DNA from: Nitrospirota bacterium
Lineage (GTDB): Bacteria > Nitrospirota > Nitrospiria > Nitrospirales > UBA8639
Length of the DNA: 64,000 nucleotides
Assembly (NCBI GenBank): GCA_027623995.1
Contig: JAQBUF010000004.1
Span: 18,551-82,550, forward strand
Direction of reading: 5' to 3'
In this document: positions 8,887 to 17,355 of the stretch, in pieces
How positions within the stretch are numbered: position 1 is the first letter of the stretch
Layout of the letters: every line of letters starts with the position of its first letter
Position numbers and translations under genes: made by a program
Notes under the pieces: model-generated
Seen by the model: only the letters and a program-made list of their open reading frames with translations
Databases searched by the model: none
What the model was told of the DNA's origin: nothing

Positions 8887-9239
8887 GGGCCTGTTGAATA
8901 TTTCATGTTCAATGGCCATAGATGCTTCAGGACCACAACCGACATCAATGAGGGGGAATGTTCAAAAAAGCATGGCCTGAGTCTTACCGAAGGGTTCGTC
9001 CAGCAAGGCCGCAGCCGTTCCCGGCCTTCGTAGCTCACTTCGGCGGAGTAGGCTTGACGCGCGGAGCGTACTCCCAGTACGTGAGCGCGAGCGGCGCAAA
9101 GCGCCAAGTCTGCGAGCCCGAAGGTCAGGCAAAATGGCGACCAATTTGCCTGTGCGAGCCGTTTTGGCAAAGCCAGAGAACGCCGCTGGCCTGCCTGCCG
9201 TAGCCTCGGCAAAGGCTGGCGGCTTTTTTCAACAGTCCC
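8887..9239. repeat. MITE-like intergenic repeat, copy B (longest, 353 bp)
   Basis: Same family as copy A: starts gggcctgttgaatatttcatg, inverted-repeat core from 8954 to 9239. It is longer because extra segments are present inside (cttcggcggagtaggcttgacg and the agcccgaaggtcaggc block shared with copy D). Its 3' end carries a further palindrome, gtagcctcggcaaaggctg, before ggcttttttcaacagtccc. It lies between divergent genes, so it occupies promoter territory of the downstream TVP38 gene. The track ORFs here are shadows. Confidence 0.85.
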
Positions 9240-9341
9240 GCATTGTAACGGTTAAAACGATTGAAAGACTGTAGATGCAATGGCCGACATTCACCACCTG
9301 ACACTGTCGCACTTTCCCAACAAACATTACGGAGCCTTCAA

Positions 9342-10082
9342 ATGGCCACCCCAACAACGGAGACAATCATGACGACCTCGCCCCAACCTGATACCGCCCC
9401 TAATCCTATGGGAAAAATCCTTCTCCTCATAGTTCTTGGGTTGGGAATTGGGGCATTTATCTATTTTGACCTTGGTCAATTTTTCTCTCTCGATGCGCTC
9501 AAGAGCAACCGCGATAGCCTCCTCGCCTATACCGAGGCCAACTTTGGCACGGCCATGGGATTGTTCATTCTGGCGTATATTGTACAAACCGGGTTTTCCT
9601 TGCCCGGCGGTGCCATCATGACACTCGCCGGTGGATTTTTATTCGGGAGTTTTTTGGGAACGCTGCTCGTGAATGTCGGTGCGACGACCGGTGCGACTCT
9701 TGGGTTTTTATCCGCACGGTATTTACTGCGGGATTGGGTTGAAAAGAAATTTGGCGATCGGCTGGAACCCATTCAAGCCGGTTTTGCTCAAAACGCCTTT
9801 AGTTACCTCATGACCTTGCGGTTAATTCCGGCATTTCCTTTCTTTTTGGTCAATCTCGTGTCCGGATTGACTCGCATCAAAATCGGAACCTATATCACCG
9901 CGACCTCGCTCGGCATCATTCCGGGGAGTTTCGTTTTTGCCTTTGCCGGTCGCCAACTTGGCACAATCAATTCACTAGGAGAAATTGCATCTCCTCCAGT
10001 ACTCCTGGCCTTTACCTTACTAGGCTTATTGGCCCTCATGCCCATTGCCTATCGGAAATTCACCAAAAAGATAGACTCATAA
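9342..10082 (+). CDS. TVP38/TMEM64 (VTT domain) membrane protein
   Basis: I start this gene at the ATG at 9342, which has cggag just upstream, not the track start at 9261; this gives 246 residues. It has a first membrane helix (ILLLIVLGLGIGAFIYF), then the VTT domain with QTGFSLPGGAIMTLAGGFLFG, LGFLSARYLLRDW and RLIPAFPFFLVNLVSG, the two conserved re-entrant motifs. It is probably a membrane transporter or scramblase. It sits 89 bases ahead of a mercuric reductase-like flavoprotein on the same strand, a pairing I know from many genomes, and probably forms an operon with it and DUF3047. Confidence 0.85.
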   Translation: MATPTTETIMTTSPQPDTAPNPMGKILLLIVLGLGIGAFIYFDLGQFFSLDALKSNRDSLLAYTEANFGTAMGLFILAYIVQTGFSLPGGAIMTLAGGFLFGSFLGTLLVNVGATTGATLGFLSARYLLRDWVEKKFGDRLEPIQAGFAQNAFSYLMTLRLIPAFPFFLVNLVSGLTRIKIGTYITATSLGIIPGSFVFAFAGRQLGTINSLGEIASPPVLLAFTLLGLLALMPIAYRKFTKKIDS

Positions 10083-10170
10083 TAGAAGCAACCATTTCCA
10101 TCAAACCCACGACTCACAAATATAACAAATTTCAAAAGGACCATTGTTGGCCTTTGAGGAAGGACCATTC

Positions 10171-11721
10171 ATGCAGACAGGAACACACAGTGACCAACCA
10201 GTCGAAATGCCCCCCATGGATGAGTTCAACCAGCAGTTAATCAACAATGTGCATCCTCCAACATGGGTCAATCCCGATCCCACCGGACGCTATAACCTGG
10301 TGGTGATTGGCGCTGGCACTGCCGGCTTAATTACTGCCGCTGTCGCCGCCGCCGTAGGAGCCAAAGTCGCATTGATTGAACGCCACTTGATGGGCGGGGA
10401 TTGCCTCAATGTCGGATGCGTTCCCTCCAAAGGTGTCATTCGGGCGGCCCGTGTGTGGGCTGAAGTGAATAATGCCGCAGAGTTTGGCTTGGACATCCCT
10501 GAGGGAGTCAAGCGGGACTTTGGCGTGGCGATGGCCAGGATGCGAAAATTGCGAGCAAAGATTAGTCATGTGGATTCTGCACATCGATATAAAGGCCTGG
10601 GCGTGGATGTCTTTATCGGAGACGGACGATTCACGGGTCCGGGAACCGTGGAGGTTGCAGGAAAAATTCTCGAATTTGCCAAAGCCGTTATCTGTACGGG
10701 TGCCCATGCCGCCGCACCGCCAATTCCCGGCCTGGCTGACACCCGCTATCTCACCAATGAAACCATTTTTTCATTGACCGAACTCCCGCCACGGCTCGGA
10801 GTCATTGGAGCTGGTCCCATCGGCTGCGAGATGGCGCAAGCCTTTGCTCGCTTCGGCAGTCAGGTCTATCTTGTTGAAGCCCTGCACGGAGTTTTACCGA
10901 ATGAAGATCATGACGCCGCGGACATTGTCCATCAAGCCCTTGAGCGTGATGGCGTACAACTCCTCTGCTGCGGGAAAGATCTGAGAATCACCAGCACTGC
11001 GGGCAGCAAGCACCTATCGGTTGATTCCCACGGAAAACATTATGATGTGGCCGTTGACGAAATCCTCGTTGGTGTGGGGCGAAGGCCAAATGTCGATGGG
11101 CTGGGATTAGAACTCATGGGAGTTGAGTTTGATAAAACCGGCGTAAAAGTCAACGATCGTCTTCAGACGACCAATCCAAAGATTTTTGCCGCAGGTGACA
11201 TTTGTTTCCCTTATAAGTTCACACACACAGCCGATGCGATGGCGCAAATCGTCATTCAAAATGCGCTATTCCCGCACCCGTTTGGGTTGGGATATGCCAG
11301 CACCAAGTCTCTCATTATTCCCTGGGCCACATATACCGAACCTGAGATTGCCCATGTCGGTCTATATGAGAGGGAAGCCAAAGACAAAGGGATCGAGGTA
11401 GACACCTTCACCTTTAAACTCGATGAAGTGGATCGCGCAATTTTAGATGGAGAAGATGAAGGGTTTGCTCGTGTCCACGTCAAGAAAGGAACGGATACCA
11501 TTCTTGGCGCGACCATTGTCGCGGCACATGCGGGTGACATGATTAGCGAGTTTACCCTCGCGATGAAAGGGGGCTTGGGACTCAGGACCATCACCGGCAC
11601 GATTCATCCGTATCCCACTCAAGCCGAGGTCATCAAAAAGGTCGCCAATGCTTGGAGGAAAACTACCTTCACTGCTGGCAAGAAAAAATTTCTGACTCAA
11701 CTATTTGCCAGGATGCGATAA
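10171..11721 (+). CDS. FAD-dependent disulfide oxidoreductase, mercuric reductase-like
   Basis: The start is the ATG at 10171 because gaggaagga lies seven bases ahead; the track's TTG at 10144 is unlikely. The 516-residue product has an N-terminal extension of about 40 residues, then VVIGAGTAGLITAAVAA (FAD), CLNVGC followed by VPSK (redox C-x4-C), GVIGAGPIGCEMAQAF (NAD(P)), IFAAGDI (FAD) and a dimerisation domain with IHPYPTQAE. It lacks the HMA domain and the C-terminal CC of MerA, so mercury reduction should not be assumed. It follows a TVP38 gene and precedes DUF3047 by 30 bases. Confidence 0.87.
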   Translation: MQTGTHSDQPVEMPPMDEFNQQLINNVHPPTWVNPDPTGRYNLVVIGAGTAGLITAAVAAAVGAKVALIERHLMGGDCLNVGCVPSKGVIRAARVWAEVNNAAEFGLDIPEGVKRDFGVAMARMRKLRAKISHVDSAHRYKGLGVDVFIGDGRFTGPGTVEVAGKILEFAKAVICTGAHAAAPPIPGLADTRYLTNETIFSLTELPPRLGVIGAGPIGCEMAQAFARFGSQVYLVEALHGVLPNEDHDAADIVHQALERDGVQLLCCGKDLRITSTAGSKHLSVDSHGKHYDVAVDEILVGVGRRPNVDGLGLELMGVEFDKTGVKVNDRLQTTNPKIFAAGDICFPYKFTHTADAMAQIVIQNALFPHPFGLGYASTKSLIIPWATYTEPEIAHVGLYEREAKDKGIEVDTFTFKLDEVDRAILDGEDEGFARVHVKKGTDTILGATIVAAHAGDMISEFTLAMKGGLGLRTITGTIHPYPTQAEVIKKVANAWRKTTFTAGKKKFLTQLFARMR

Positions 11722-11751
11722 GTATTGAAACAAAAACTTAGGAAAAATCTC

Positions 11752-12525
11752 ATGAGACACGACAGGCCTCACACCACCTATAGATCCACCCTTTCATTTG
11801 GAATGTTGTTGGGACTCATCGTCATCACGGGGCCAGTACATGCTGGCTCTGATTCAATGTTAGAGGTTGGCAAGTTTTCTGCCGCGAGTCCTGAAGGATC
11901 ATTTCCCGATGGATGGGAACCATTGAATTTCGACAAAATCCCCAAACACACTAGCTACCAATTAGTGAAAGACCACGAAACCGTGGTCGTAAAAGCCACA
12001 AGTAAGCAATCGTCTTCAGGGCTCACCAGAAAGATCACCATCAATCCTAAAGAATTCCCGGTTGTGCAGTGGCGCTGGAAAGTAGACAACATTCTCCAGG
12101 CTGGAGACGTCACAAAAAAAGAGGGCGATGACTACCCAGCCCGTCTCTATATCACCTTTGAATATGACAGCAGGAAAGTCGGGTTTTTCGAAAAAGCCAG
12201 ATTTGAATTGGTCAAGCTGGCCTATGGCCAATACCCACCCACCGGCGCCATCAATTATATTTGGGAGAGTCACTCACCGATTGGAACCATTGTGCCCAAC
12301 CCCTACACCGACTATGTTCAAATGATTGTCATACAAAGCGGCACGCAGCGAGTGGGCGAATGGGTCATAGAAGAACGCAATGTCTACGAAGACTACAAGA
12401 AGGCTTTTGGCGAAGAGCCTACCAACATTTCCGGTGTGGCCATTATGACAGACACGGACAATACCAAAGAATCGGCAACTGCATATTTCGGGGACATTGT
12501 CTTTAAGAAAGCCGCAACCCCTTGA
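11752..12525 (+). CDS. Exported DUF3047 protein
   Basis: A 257-residue protein starting at the ATG at 11752 (aggaaaa upstream) instead of the track's TTG at 11725. A signal peptide (FGMLLGLIVITGPVHAGS) is followed by a domain with the DUF3047 hallmarks VVQWRWKVDN, GDDYPARLYITFEYD and VQMIVIQSGTQ, and a C-terminal VAIMTDTDNTKESATAYFGD. The family is beta-rich and periplasmic; I know no established function. It is the last gene of the TVP38/flavoprotein operon. Confidence 0.82.
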   Translation: MRHDRPHTTYRSTLSFGMLLGLIVITGPVHAGSDSMLEVGKFSAASPEGSFPDGWEPLNFDKIPKHTSYQLVKDHETVVVKATSKQSSSGLTRKITINPKEFPVVQWRWKVDNILQAGDVTKKEGDDYPARLYITFEYDSRKVGFFEKARFELVKLAYGQYPPTGAINYIWESHSPIGTIVPNPYTDYVQMIVIQSGTQRVGEWVIEERNVYEDYKKAFGEEPTNISGVAIMTDTDNTKESATAYFGDIVFKKAATP

Positions 12526-12626
12526 ATCGAAATAATCTTAAATGACATGGGAAATTTTCTTATAATTGTAAGGTTCTTCACAGATTTTTTTATCAAGGTC
12601 GCGTAATATTTCACGTTTCCATTTGA

Positions 12627-12644
12627 CCTTGTTAAATAACAAGG
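12627..12644. promoter_or_regulatory. Perfect 7-bp-arm palindrome upstream of the bufferin-like genes
   Basis: ccttgttaaataacaagg is an inverted repeat with seven-base arms and a four-base AT centre, 80 bases before the first cysteine-rich peptide gene. It has no T-run, so it looks more like a dimeric repressor site than a terminator. The regulator is unknown. Confidence 0.35.
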
Positions 12645-12723
12645 GGCAAAAGCATCCAGGCTTCTTTAAGCCTACACTCGTCACTCATTTCGAGGGACAT
12701 ATTACTCACAAGGAGGAATCGTC

Positions 12724-13005
12724 ATGATTTCAAAAAAATCTCTGTTAGTCACGACCGCACTTTCAAGCCTGTTACTCGCCTCAACGGCCTATGCCGGAGC
12801 TGGGCACGAAGGCGGACATAGTGATTCTGCAGCCGGGCAATGCCATGGCGTCAATGCCTGTAAAGGCCATGGGTCCTGCCAGGGCGTTGGGCATGAATGT
12901 AAAGGCAAAAACTCTTGCGAAGGCAAAGGGTGGCTGAAGATGACGAAAGACATGTGCGAGAAAATAAAGGATGGAAAATGGGCCGCGATGCCCCAAAAGA
13001 GCTAA
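12724..13005 (+). CDS. Exported cysteine-rich peptide, bufferin (BufA2)-like
   Basis: A 93-residue protein with a signal peptide (LLVTTALSSLLLASTAYAGA), followed by a compact domain of evenly spaced cysteines: QCHGVNACKGHGSC, HECKGKNSCEGKGW and one more near the end, plus several His and Gly residues. The VNACKG and NSCEGKGWL phrases match what I know of the BufA2 group of periplasmic metal-binding peptides (bufferins), thought to sequester copper or other metals. A strong aaggagg precedes the ATG. The usual BufB (DUF692) and BufC partners are absent here. A paralogue follows 38 bases later. Confidence 0.72.
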   Translation: MISKKSLLVTTALSSLLLASTAYAGAGHEGGHSDSAAGQCHGVNACKGHGSCQGVGHECKGKNSCEGKGWLKMTKDMCEKIKDGKWAAMPQKS

Positions 13006-13043
13006 AATAATCGAGTTCCCTACATACTTGGAGGCAATATCAC

Positions 13044-13334
13044 ATGAATTCTAAAAAAAGTTTACTGACGAGTGCCGCGCTGACCGGCCTCTTACTGGCA
13101 GCAGGCTGCGCTCACCATGATGGGCCGAGTGTTTATGGCAAAGGCGATTCTCATGCGGCTCTTGGCCAATGTCACGGAGTGAATGCATGTAAAGGCAAGG
13201 GAGATTGCGGCGGAAAAGGTAATGAATGCGCTGGAGAGAATTCTTGCGAAGGTAAAGGTTGGCTTAAAATGTCACAAGCCGATTGCGAGAATGTCAAAAA
13301 TAGCGCATGGAAACCCATGCCCCCAAAAGCCTGA
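13044..13334 (+). CDS. Cysteine-rich lipoprotein, bufferin-like paralogue
   Basis: A 96-residue paralogue of the preceding gene with the same core (QCHGVNACKGKGDC, NECAGENSCEGKGWLKM). Here the N-terminus is a lipoprotein signal (LLLAAGCAHH), so this copy would be membrane-anchored while its partner is free in the periplasm. A ggagg lies nine bases before the ATG. Both genes form one operon closed by a strong terminator. It is presumably a metal-binding peptide; the metal is not deducible from sequence. Confidence 0.72.
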   Translation: MNSKKSLLTSAALTGLLLAAGCAHHDGPSVYGKGDSHAALGQCHGVNACKGKGDCGGKGNECAGENSCEGKGWLKMSQADCENVKNSAWKPMPPKA

Positions 13335-13361
13335 TTTCAAAAACTTAGGCCTTGACAACAA

Positions 13362-13405
13362 CAAGGGTGAGAGACTTTTCTACAGAGGTCCCTCACCCTT
13401 GTTTC
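13362..13405 (+). terminator. Rho-independent terminator of the bufferin-like operon
   Basis: A perfect ten-base stem, caagggtgag/ctcacccttg, with further pairing inside and gtttcatttc after it, 28 bases past the last stop codon. The stem is symmetric enough to act also on the convergent thioredoxin gene. Confidence 0.75.
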
Positions 13406-13420
13406 ATTTCAACGCCCTTG

Positions 13421-13996
13421 TTAATACGATGGCGAATTCCCAGGCTTCCACTTAATATTGCACCCGGCGCTGGGCCGTTGTGCTTGGCTCACTGGTTGTC
13501 CGGCTAGGACGGCATCAATGGCCGCTCGTAAATCCTTTCCAGTAACAGGCTTACCATTCCCTGGGCGGCTGTCATCCAATTGCCCTCGATAGACCAATTG
13601 CTGATTTCCATCGAAAAGAAAAAAATCTGGGGTGCATGCGGCAGTGAAGGTCTTGGCCACCTCCTGCCCCTCGTCATAACAGTAAGGGAATGTGAAGCCA
13701 AGCTCCTGGGCCATAATCTTCAATTGCTCAGGACGATCATCAGGATAGTTGCTTGCATCGTTACTGCTGATCGCCACTATCCCAATACCTTTTTTAGCAT
13801 AATCTTTGCCCAACCGAGCGAGTTCATCTTGTACATGCACCACAAAAGGACAATGCCGGCATATGAACATCACCAAGATTCCCAAACTCTCAGAAAAACG
13901 AGAGGAGGAAATCTTGTCCCCCGACACCACGTCTGGTAACTCAAAATTGGGGAGTGCAGTGCCTAATGACAACATGGTTGAGTTCGTCAATGCCAT
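13421..13996 (-). CDS. Thioredoxin-fold (AhpC/TSA-redoxin type) protein
   Basis: A 191-residue cytoplasmic protein of the thioredoxin superfamily. After LGTALPNFELPDV comes VMFICRHCPFV, with a CRHC active site, then GIVAISSNDASNYPDDRPE and CTPDFFLFDGNQQLVYRG, typical of the redoxin domain proteins annotated as thioredoxin family or peroxiredoxin-like. The C-terminus has QRPSAGCNIKWKPGN, a conserved ending in this subgroup. It lies downstream of the ECF sigma/anti-sigma pair on the same strand (132-base gap), suggesting a redox or metal stress response. Confidence 0.8.
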   Translation of the reverse strand: MALTNSTMLSLGTALPNFELPDVVSGDKISSSRFSESLGILVMFICRHCPFVVHVQDELARLGKDYAKKGIGIVAISSNDASNYPDDRPEQLKIMAQELGFTFPYCYDEGQEVAKTFTAACTPDFFLFDGNQQLVYRGQLDDSRPGNGKPVTGKDLRAAIDAVLAGQPVSQAQRPSAGCNIKWKPGNSPSY

Positions 13997-14128
13997 AACG
14001 ATTACACCTCTTGATTAAACAGGAATGAGAAGGTGGGGGCACCAGAGATCAGGAGGCTGACCTCATACATGGGACTTTCCCACTTCAGATTTTTTTCAGG
14101 CAGAAGGTCAATCTCTGGAAATACCCGT

Positions 14129-14407
14129 TCAACCCTTTTTCCAGGTACGAAAACGCTTGAGTAATTCATCTCGAACCTCATCAGGAATGGGTTCGGCAGG
14201 CAGCTTCCCAATCGTACGAATCGTGGTTTTCATTTGACTCAAATAATTTCGACAACCTTGGCAAAACCCCAAATGGATCTGGAACCGAACTCGCTCAGAA
14301 AAACTCATACTTCCTTCCAGGTACTCTGTAATGAGTTCGATGAGGTCCTGACAGGTGATGTTACCGGCCATCAAATGCATGAGTTGTCCCTTAAGATCCT
14401 GTGACAT
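14129..14407 (-). CDS. Zinc-finger anti-sigma factor
   Basis: A 92-residue protein with a ZAS-type zinc motif, H-x3-C-x2-C (HLGFCQGC), preceded by TCQDLIELITEYLEG, the classical zf-HC2 opening. There is no membrane helix, so it should be a soluble anti-sigma factor that holds its cognate ECF factor until the zinc site is oxidised or otherwise altered. Its ATG overlaps the sigma gene's stop as TGATG, indicating translational coupling. Confidence 0.85.
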   Translation of the reverse strand: MSQDLKGQLMHLMAGNITCQDLIELITEYLEGSMSFSERVRFQIHLGFCQGCRNYLSQMKTTIRTIGKLPAEPIPDEVRDELLKRFRTWKKG

Positions 14408-15096
14408 CAGCCTGTTGGTCTCTTTTCTTCTAGTTGTTGTTCAATAATCTTTCGCACACGGGATCTTGCCCGATGAAGAAGCACACGTTGATTGGTCTCA
14501 GTGACTTCCAAAATATTACACACTTCTTTTGCATCCAACTCATCAATGTCACGTAAGGTGATCACTTGTCTCTGCACAGGAGGGAGAGCGCTAATGGCTT
14601 GTTGAATAAGCGCACGACTTTCCTTCGACAGTAACAGTCTCTCCGGTGTTTCCTCGTCCCACATACTAGGGAGAGAAGACCAATGGCCGGCTAACGAACC
14701 CGCTTGAATGAATCGGTCAGGCTCCCTCCAGCCTTCACCGTCCCCGTCGCTTTGCCCGTCTCCCGAATCCAAGGATTCATAGCGACGCTCCCGTTGACCT
14801 CGAGTTTTGGCGCGATTGGTCAATATGCGAAACATCCAAGTTTTAAGCGAGGACCGCCCTTCAAATCGAGGGAGACTTTCCAACACTCCTTGCCAGGTTT
14901 CTTGGACAACCTCTTCAGCCACTGCCCTAGAAGGCACATGGGCCATCGCTAGGCGCAACAAGGGGCCATGATAGGTATCAAGCAAAAACCCAAAGGCCCC
15001 CTCGTCACCTTCTCTTAAGGCAGAAACCAAGGTCTGTTCATCGGCCCATTTGTGTTTGGAGGAAAGTGCGGATTGTGCTGTGTCCTCTTCCTTCAT
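14407..15096 (-). CDS. ECF-type RNA polymerase sigma factor
   Basis: I choose the ATG at 15096, preceded by aaggtgg, over the track's TTG at 15156; the product has 229 residues. Region 2 is visible as AVAEEVVQETWQGVLESLP and SSLKTWMFRILTNRAK, region 4 as LPPVQRQVITLRDIDELDAK and VLLHRARSRVR. A longer than usual linker joins the two. It is co-transcribed with a ZAS anti-sigma factor and probably the thioredoxin gene. The two bufferin-like genes that converge on this operon are attractive regulon candidates, by inference only. Confidence 0.88.
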   Translation of the reverse strand: MKEEDTAQSALSSKHKWADEQTLVSALREGDEGAFGFLLDTYHGPLLRLAMAHVPSRAVAEEVVQETWQGVLESLPRFEGRSSLKTWMFRILTNRAKTRGQRERRYESLDSGDGQSDGDGEGWREPDRFIQAGSLAGHWSSLPSMWDEETPERLLLSKESRALIQQAISALPPVQRQVITLRDIDELDAKEVCNILEVTETNQRVLLHRARSRVRKIIEQQLEEKRPTG

Positions 15097-15356
15097 GACC
15101 ACCTTATCGAGCTGTAATATTCGAAAAGAACGGGCAAAAATCGCTGACGATTTCAACAGTGAAAGCCGCTCGCGTCACATCGCTGGGGCATTATGGCGAG
15201 TGGGATAAAGCGAATCAAGTTGAGACGGCTAGCATTTTCAGGAGCCCTGATGAATTGGGGGCAGCGAGGATACTGAAGGAAGGGAAAAGGGAAAAGCAGG
15301 GAAGGATACGATCTCAAGGATCCCTGAAATTTCGAGAAGTCTTTACGGGGAAAGGT

Positions 15357-16016
15357 TCAAGACAAACGAAATATTTGCGCCAAAATACCAGTCCTGGTTG
15401 AACTCCCAGTCTTTTTTAACACATGCTTGATATGCTCTTTGACTGTATGTTCACTAATAACCAGTAGTCTTGCAATCTCTCGATTGGTCTTCCCTTCGGC
15501 GACATTCATAATAATTTCAAGTTCCCGGTCTGTCAGATTAAAATATTTTTGGGCTTCATTCGAGGGTGCCTGCGGTCGCCGACCAAGTCGTTCCAGGAGA
15601 ATTAAAAAACGCGGTTCATGTTCTTGATGACCGGGGATTAAAAACCCTCGAAGCAGGACGGGGTGTTCATATTCACCAATCACCCGTCGCAATTGAATCT
15701 CATCCACACTTTTCTCAGCATTGATGGACACTGCTTCCTGCTCAATCGCTCGACATAGGTCAAAAATTTCTTGTGGCAATACCTCATGGCCCATCACGCC
15801 ATGGGCTGAATCAATCTCAGGGGCAGCATCTCCATTGCGAACACGATCCTGGTCTACTCTGAACTGATGGCATATTCCTTCGGCCTCGGCATTCATATAC
15901 AACAAGGACATCGCCCCCGTTAATGACACTACGCCTGGAACCGCCCGCTTTTCGGCAATCTTTTCAAGCACACCTGACGACTGCGGAGTAGTAATTTTTT
16001 TTGACACCTTTGCCAT
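15357..16016 (-). CDS. LuxR-type transcriptional regulator
   Basis: A 219-residue protein. The C-terminal 65 residues form a LuxR/GerE helix-turn-helix (FNLTDRELEIIMNVAEGKTN, LLVISEHTVKEHIKHVLKKT). The N-terminal part (about 30-140) resembles the PAS-like sensor of short LuxR regulators (LTGAMSLLYMNAEAEGICHQ and VLLRGFLIPGHQEHEPRFLI). It has no receiver domain with a phospho-aspartate motif. A gaaaaggt sequence precedes the ATG. The target genes are unknown; it is followed by nothing closely linked. Confidence 0.83.
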   Translation of the reverse strand: MAKVSKKITTPQSSGVLEKIAEKRAVPGVVSLTGAMSLLYMNAEAEGICHQFRVDQDRVRNGDAAPEIDSAHGVMGHEVLPQEIFDLCRAIEQEAVSINAEKSVDEIQLRRVIGEYEHPVLLRGFLIPGHQEHEPRFLILLERLGRRPQAPSNEAQKYFNLTDRELEIIMNVAEGKTNREIARLLVISEHTVKEHIKHVLKKTGSSTRTGILAQIFRLS

Positions 16017-16800
16017 GCATTTACCTTTTCTTGGCCATCAACAACATACTCATCACGAAAGGAGGAATCACCACTATTGATCTTTGCCAGGGTGAAAGAA
16101 CTCTTCATTCCTCCTGGCGCAGGACACATGACTCCTCTCAAATGCCAGGTGACACGTCTACCAAGATTTATTCGGTTCAAGGGTAACGTTTCTTTATCAT
16201 CATGATCCCCAGATGGTGCCAACTCCAACAAAGTCTCGCTTGCTTCACCTCAATGTGCTGTCATCTATTTGAGACTCAGCTCTTTGCCAAAGCCCAATGA
16301 CGATACCCAGCAGCACAAACATGACCGAATACAGACAAGCAAGCACCATGACGCATCTCACTCTAGTATCTGGATACACGATATGGTCTTAGAGAAAATT
16401 GGGATCATACGGAATTTATGGTTCTGGCAGCACAATACGATCAAGTGCACATAATTGAATGGAAGCCCTCGTGGGTTATTTTGCCTCTCCATTTACACGA
16501 CTCTGGTCGTCAAGTCGTTTGTGTAGCTGCAGCATCTTATGCTGCCTCTTCCAGACGGCAGTGGCCCATGAGGCGTGGGAAGAGGCACGACCCTTCGGTA
16601 GGACTCAGGACAGGTAAGATCGTGCAGCTACACCAGAAAGAAACCTCACGGGAAGGAGATGGCAGGGGCAAGAAGTTTCCTGCATCCAGAATGGATGAAG
16701 GAAGGGGCAGAACCATGTTTTCGATATGATCCGAAAAGGCTAATGGAATTACGGAGAGTCGTAGGCCGTCGATTTCCACGAAGCCTCACAATACAGAAAA
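16017..16800. other. Long gene-free region between LuxR gene and bacterioferritin
   Basis: Nearly 800 bases with no convincing ORF on either strand; the track ORFs lack ribosome binding sites and family features. It contains a large imperfect inverted structure at 16520-16641 listed separately. The remainder shows nothing I recognise. Confidence 0.5.
16520..16641. repeat. Nested inverted repeat (REP-like, about 120 bp)
   Basis: The outer arms gtgtagctgcagcatctta and taagatcgtgcagctacac pair over 17 of 19 positions. An inner pair, tgcctcttcc/ggaagaggca, nests inside, and the sequence next to the right arm, cccttcggtaggactcagga, resembles the REP motifs built on a GTCCTGAG/CGAAGGG core found in many genomes. 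The whole could fold as one long hairpin in RNA or single-stranded DNA. Copies elsewhere in this window were not seen. Confidence 0.6.
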
Positions 16801-16850
16801 GACCCTGACACTCATGAGATACCCATAGGCATTCCGCATGAACATCAGGG
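16797..16850 (-). terminator. Probable bacterioferritin terminator
   Basis: On the minus strand, ccctgatgttcatg pairs with catgagtgtcaggg over 14 positions with three mismatches, followed by tcttttctg. It lies 26 bases after the bacterioferritin stop codon. Confidence 0.55.
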
Positions 16851-16875
16851 CCTTACCCGGATGAGTTGGAAAAGC

Positions 16876-17355
16876 TTAACTCTCTTCTTTTTTAATCTGT
16901 TCGCTCAGATAGTTTTGAAGACCAACCTGCTTGATGGTTTCAATTTGCGTTTCAATCCAGTCAATATGCTCTTCTTCGTCCTTCACCATCTCTTCGAGCA
17001 TATGACGGGTCGTATAGTCATTGACTTTCACACAATGAATAATCCCCTCCGTCATCAACTTGACCATGGATTTTTCTTTATCAAGATCGGACTTCAATTG
17101 CTCAGGCACGGTTTCTCCAATTTTGACCGTTCCAAGCCGCTGCATATTCGGCAGCCCATCCAGATACAGGATATGATCGATGATCACTTGAGCGTCTTTC
17201 ATTTCTCCAAAGCTTCTATCCAGCACGTGATGATGAAGTCGCTCGTACCCCCAGTTCTTACACATCTTGGCGTGTAGGAAGTACTGATTGATGACGGTGA
17301 GTTCTTCCGTCAAAATCTTATTCAGTAAATTGATCACCCCTTCTTTGGCTTTCAT
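16876..17355 (-). CDS. bfr: Bacterioferritin
   Basis: A 159-residue ferritin-like protein. I use the ATG at 17355 because gaaaggggg is placed correctly before it; the track's upstream ATG would put that site inside the coding region. The sequence fits bacterioferritin: KAKEGVINLLNKILTEELTV (ferroxidase Glu), YFLHAKMCKNWGYERL, DRSFGEMKDAQVIIDHILYL (Glu and His ligands) and MVKDEEEHIDWIETQ (EExxH). Met52-type haem ligation is plausible but the residue is not certain from alignment by eye. It stores iron as ferric mineral in a 24-mer and limits Fenton chemistry. It is monocistronic. Confidence 0.92.
   Translation of the reverse strand: MKAKEGVINLLNKILTEELTVINQYFLHAKMCKNWGYERLHHHVLDRSFGEMKDAQVIIDHILYLDGLPNMQRLGTVKIGETVPEQLKSDLDKEKSMVKLMTEGIIHCVKVNDYTTRHMLEEMVKDEEEHIDWIETQIETIKQVGLQNYLSEQIKKEES

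Noticed and set aside
8958-9212. Three ORFs in repeat copy B
   Set aside because: They are shadows of the palindromic repeat on both strands and share phrases such as RPARPQPF with copy C translations.
10144-11721. Mercuric reductase (merA) and a mercury-resistance operon
   Set aside because: No HMA domain, no C-terminal vicinal cysteines and no merR, merT or merP near by; only the general disulfide reductase family is supported.
16269-16779. Three short ORFs between the LuxR and bacterioferritin genes
   Set aside because: They overlap the large inverted repeat or lack start signals and any protein-like pattern.
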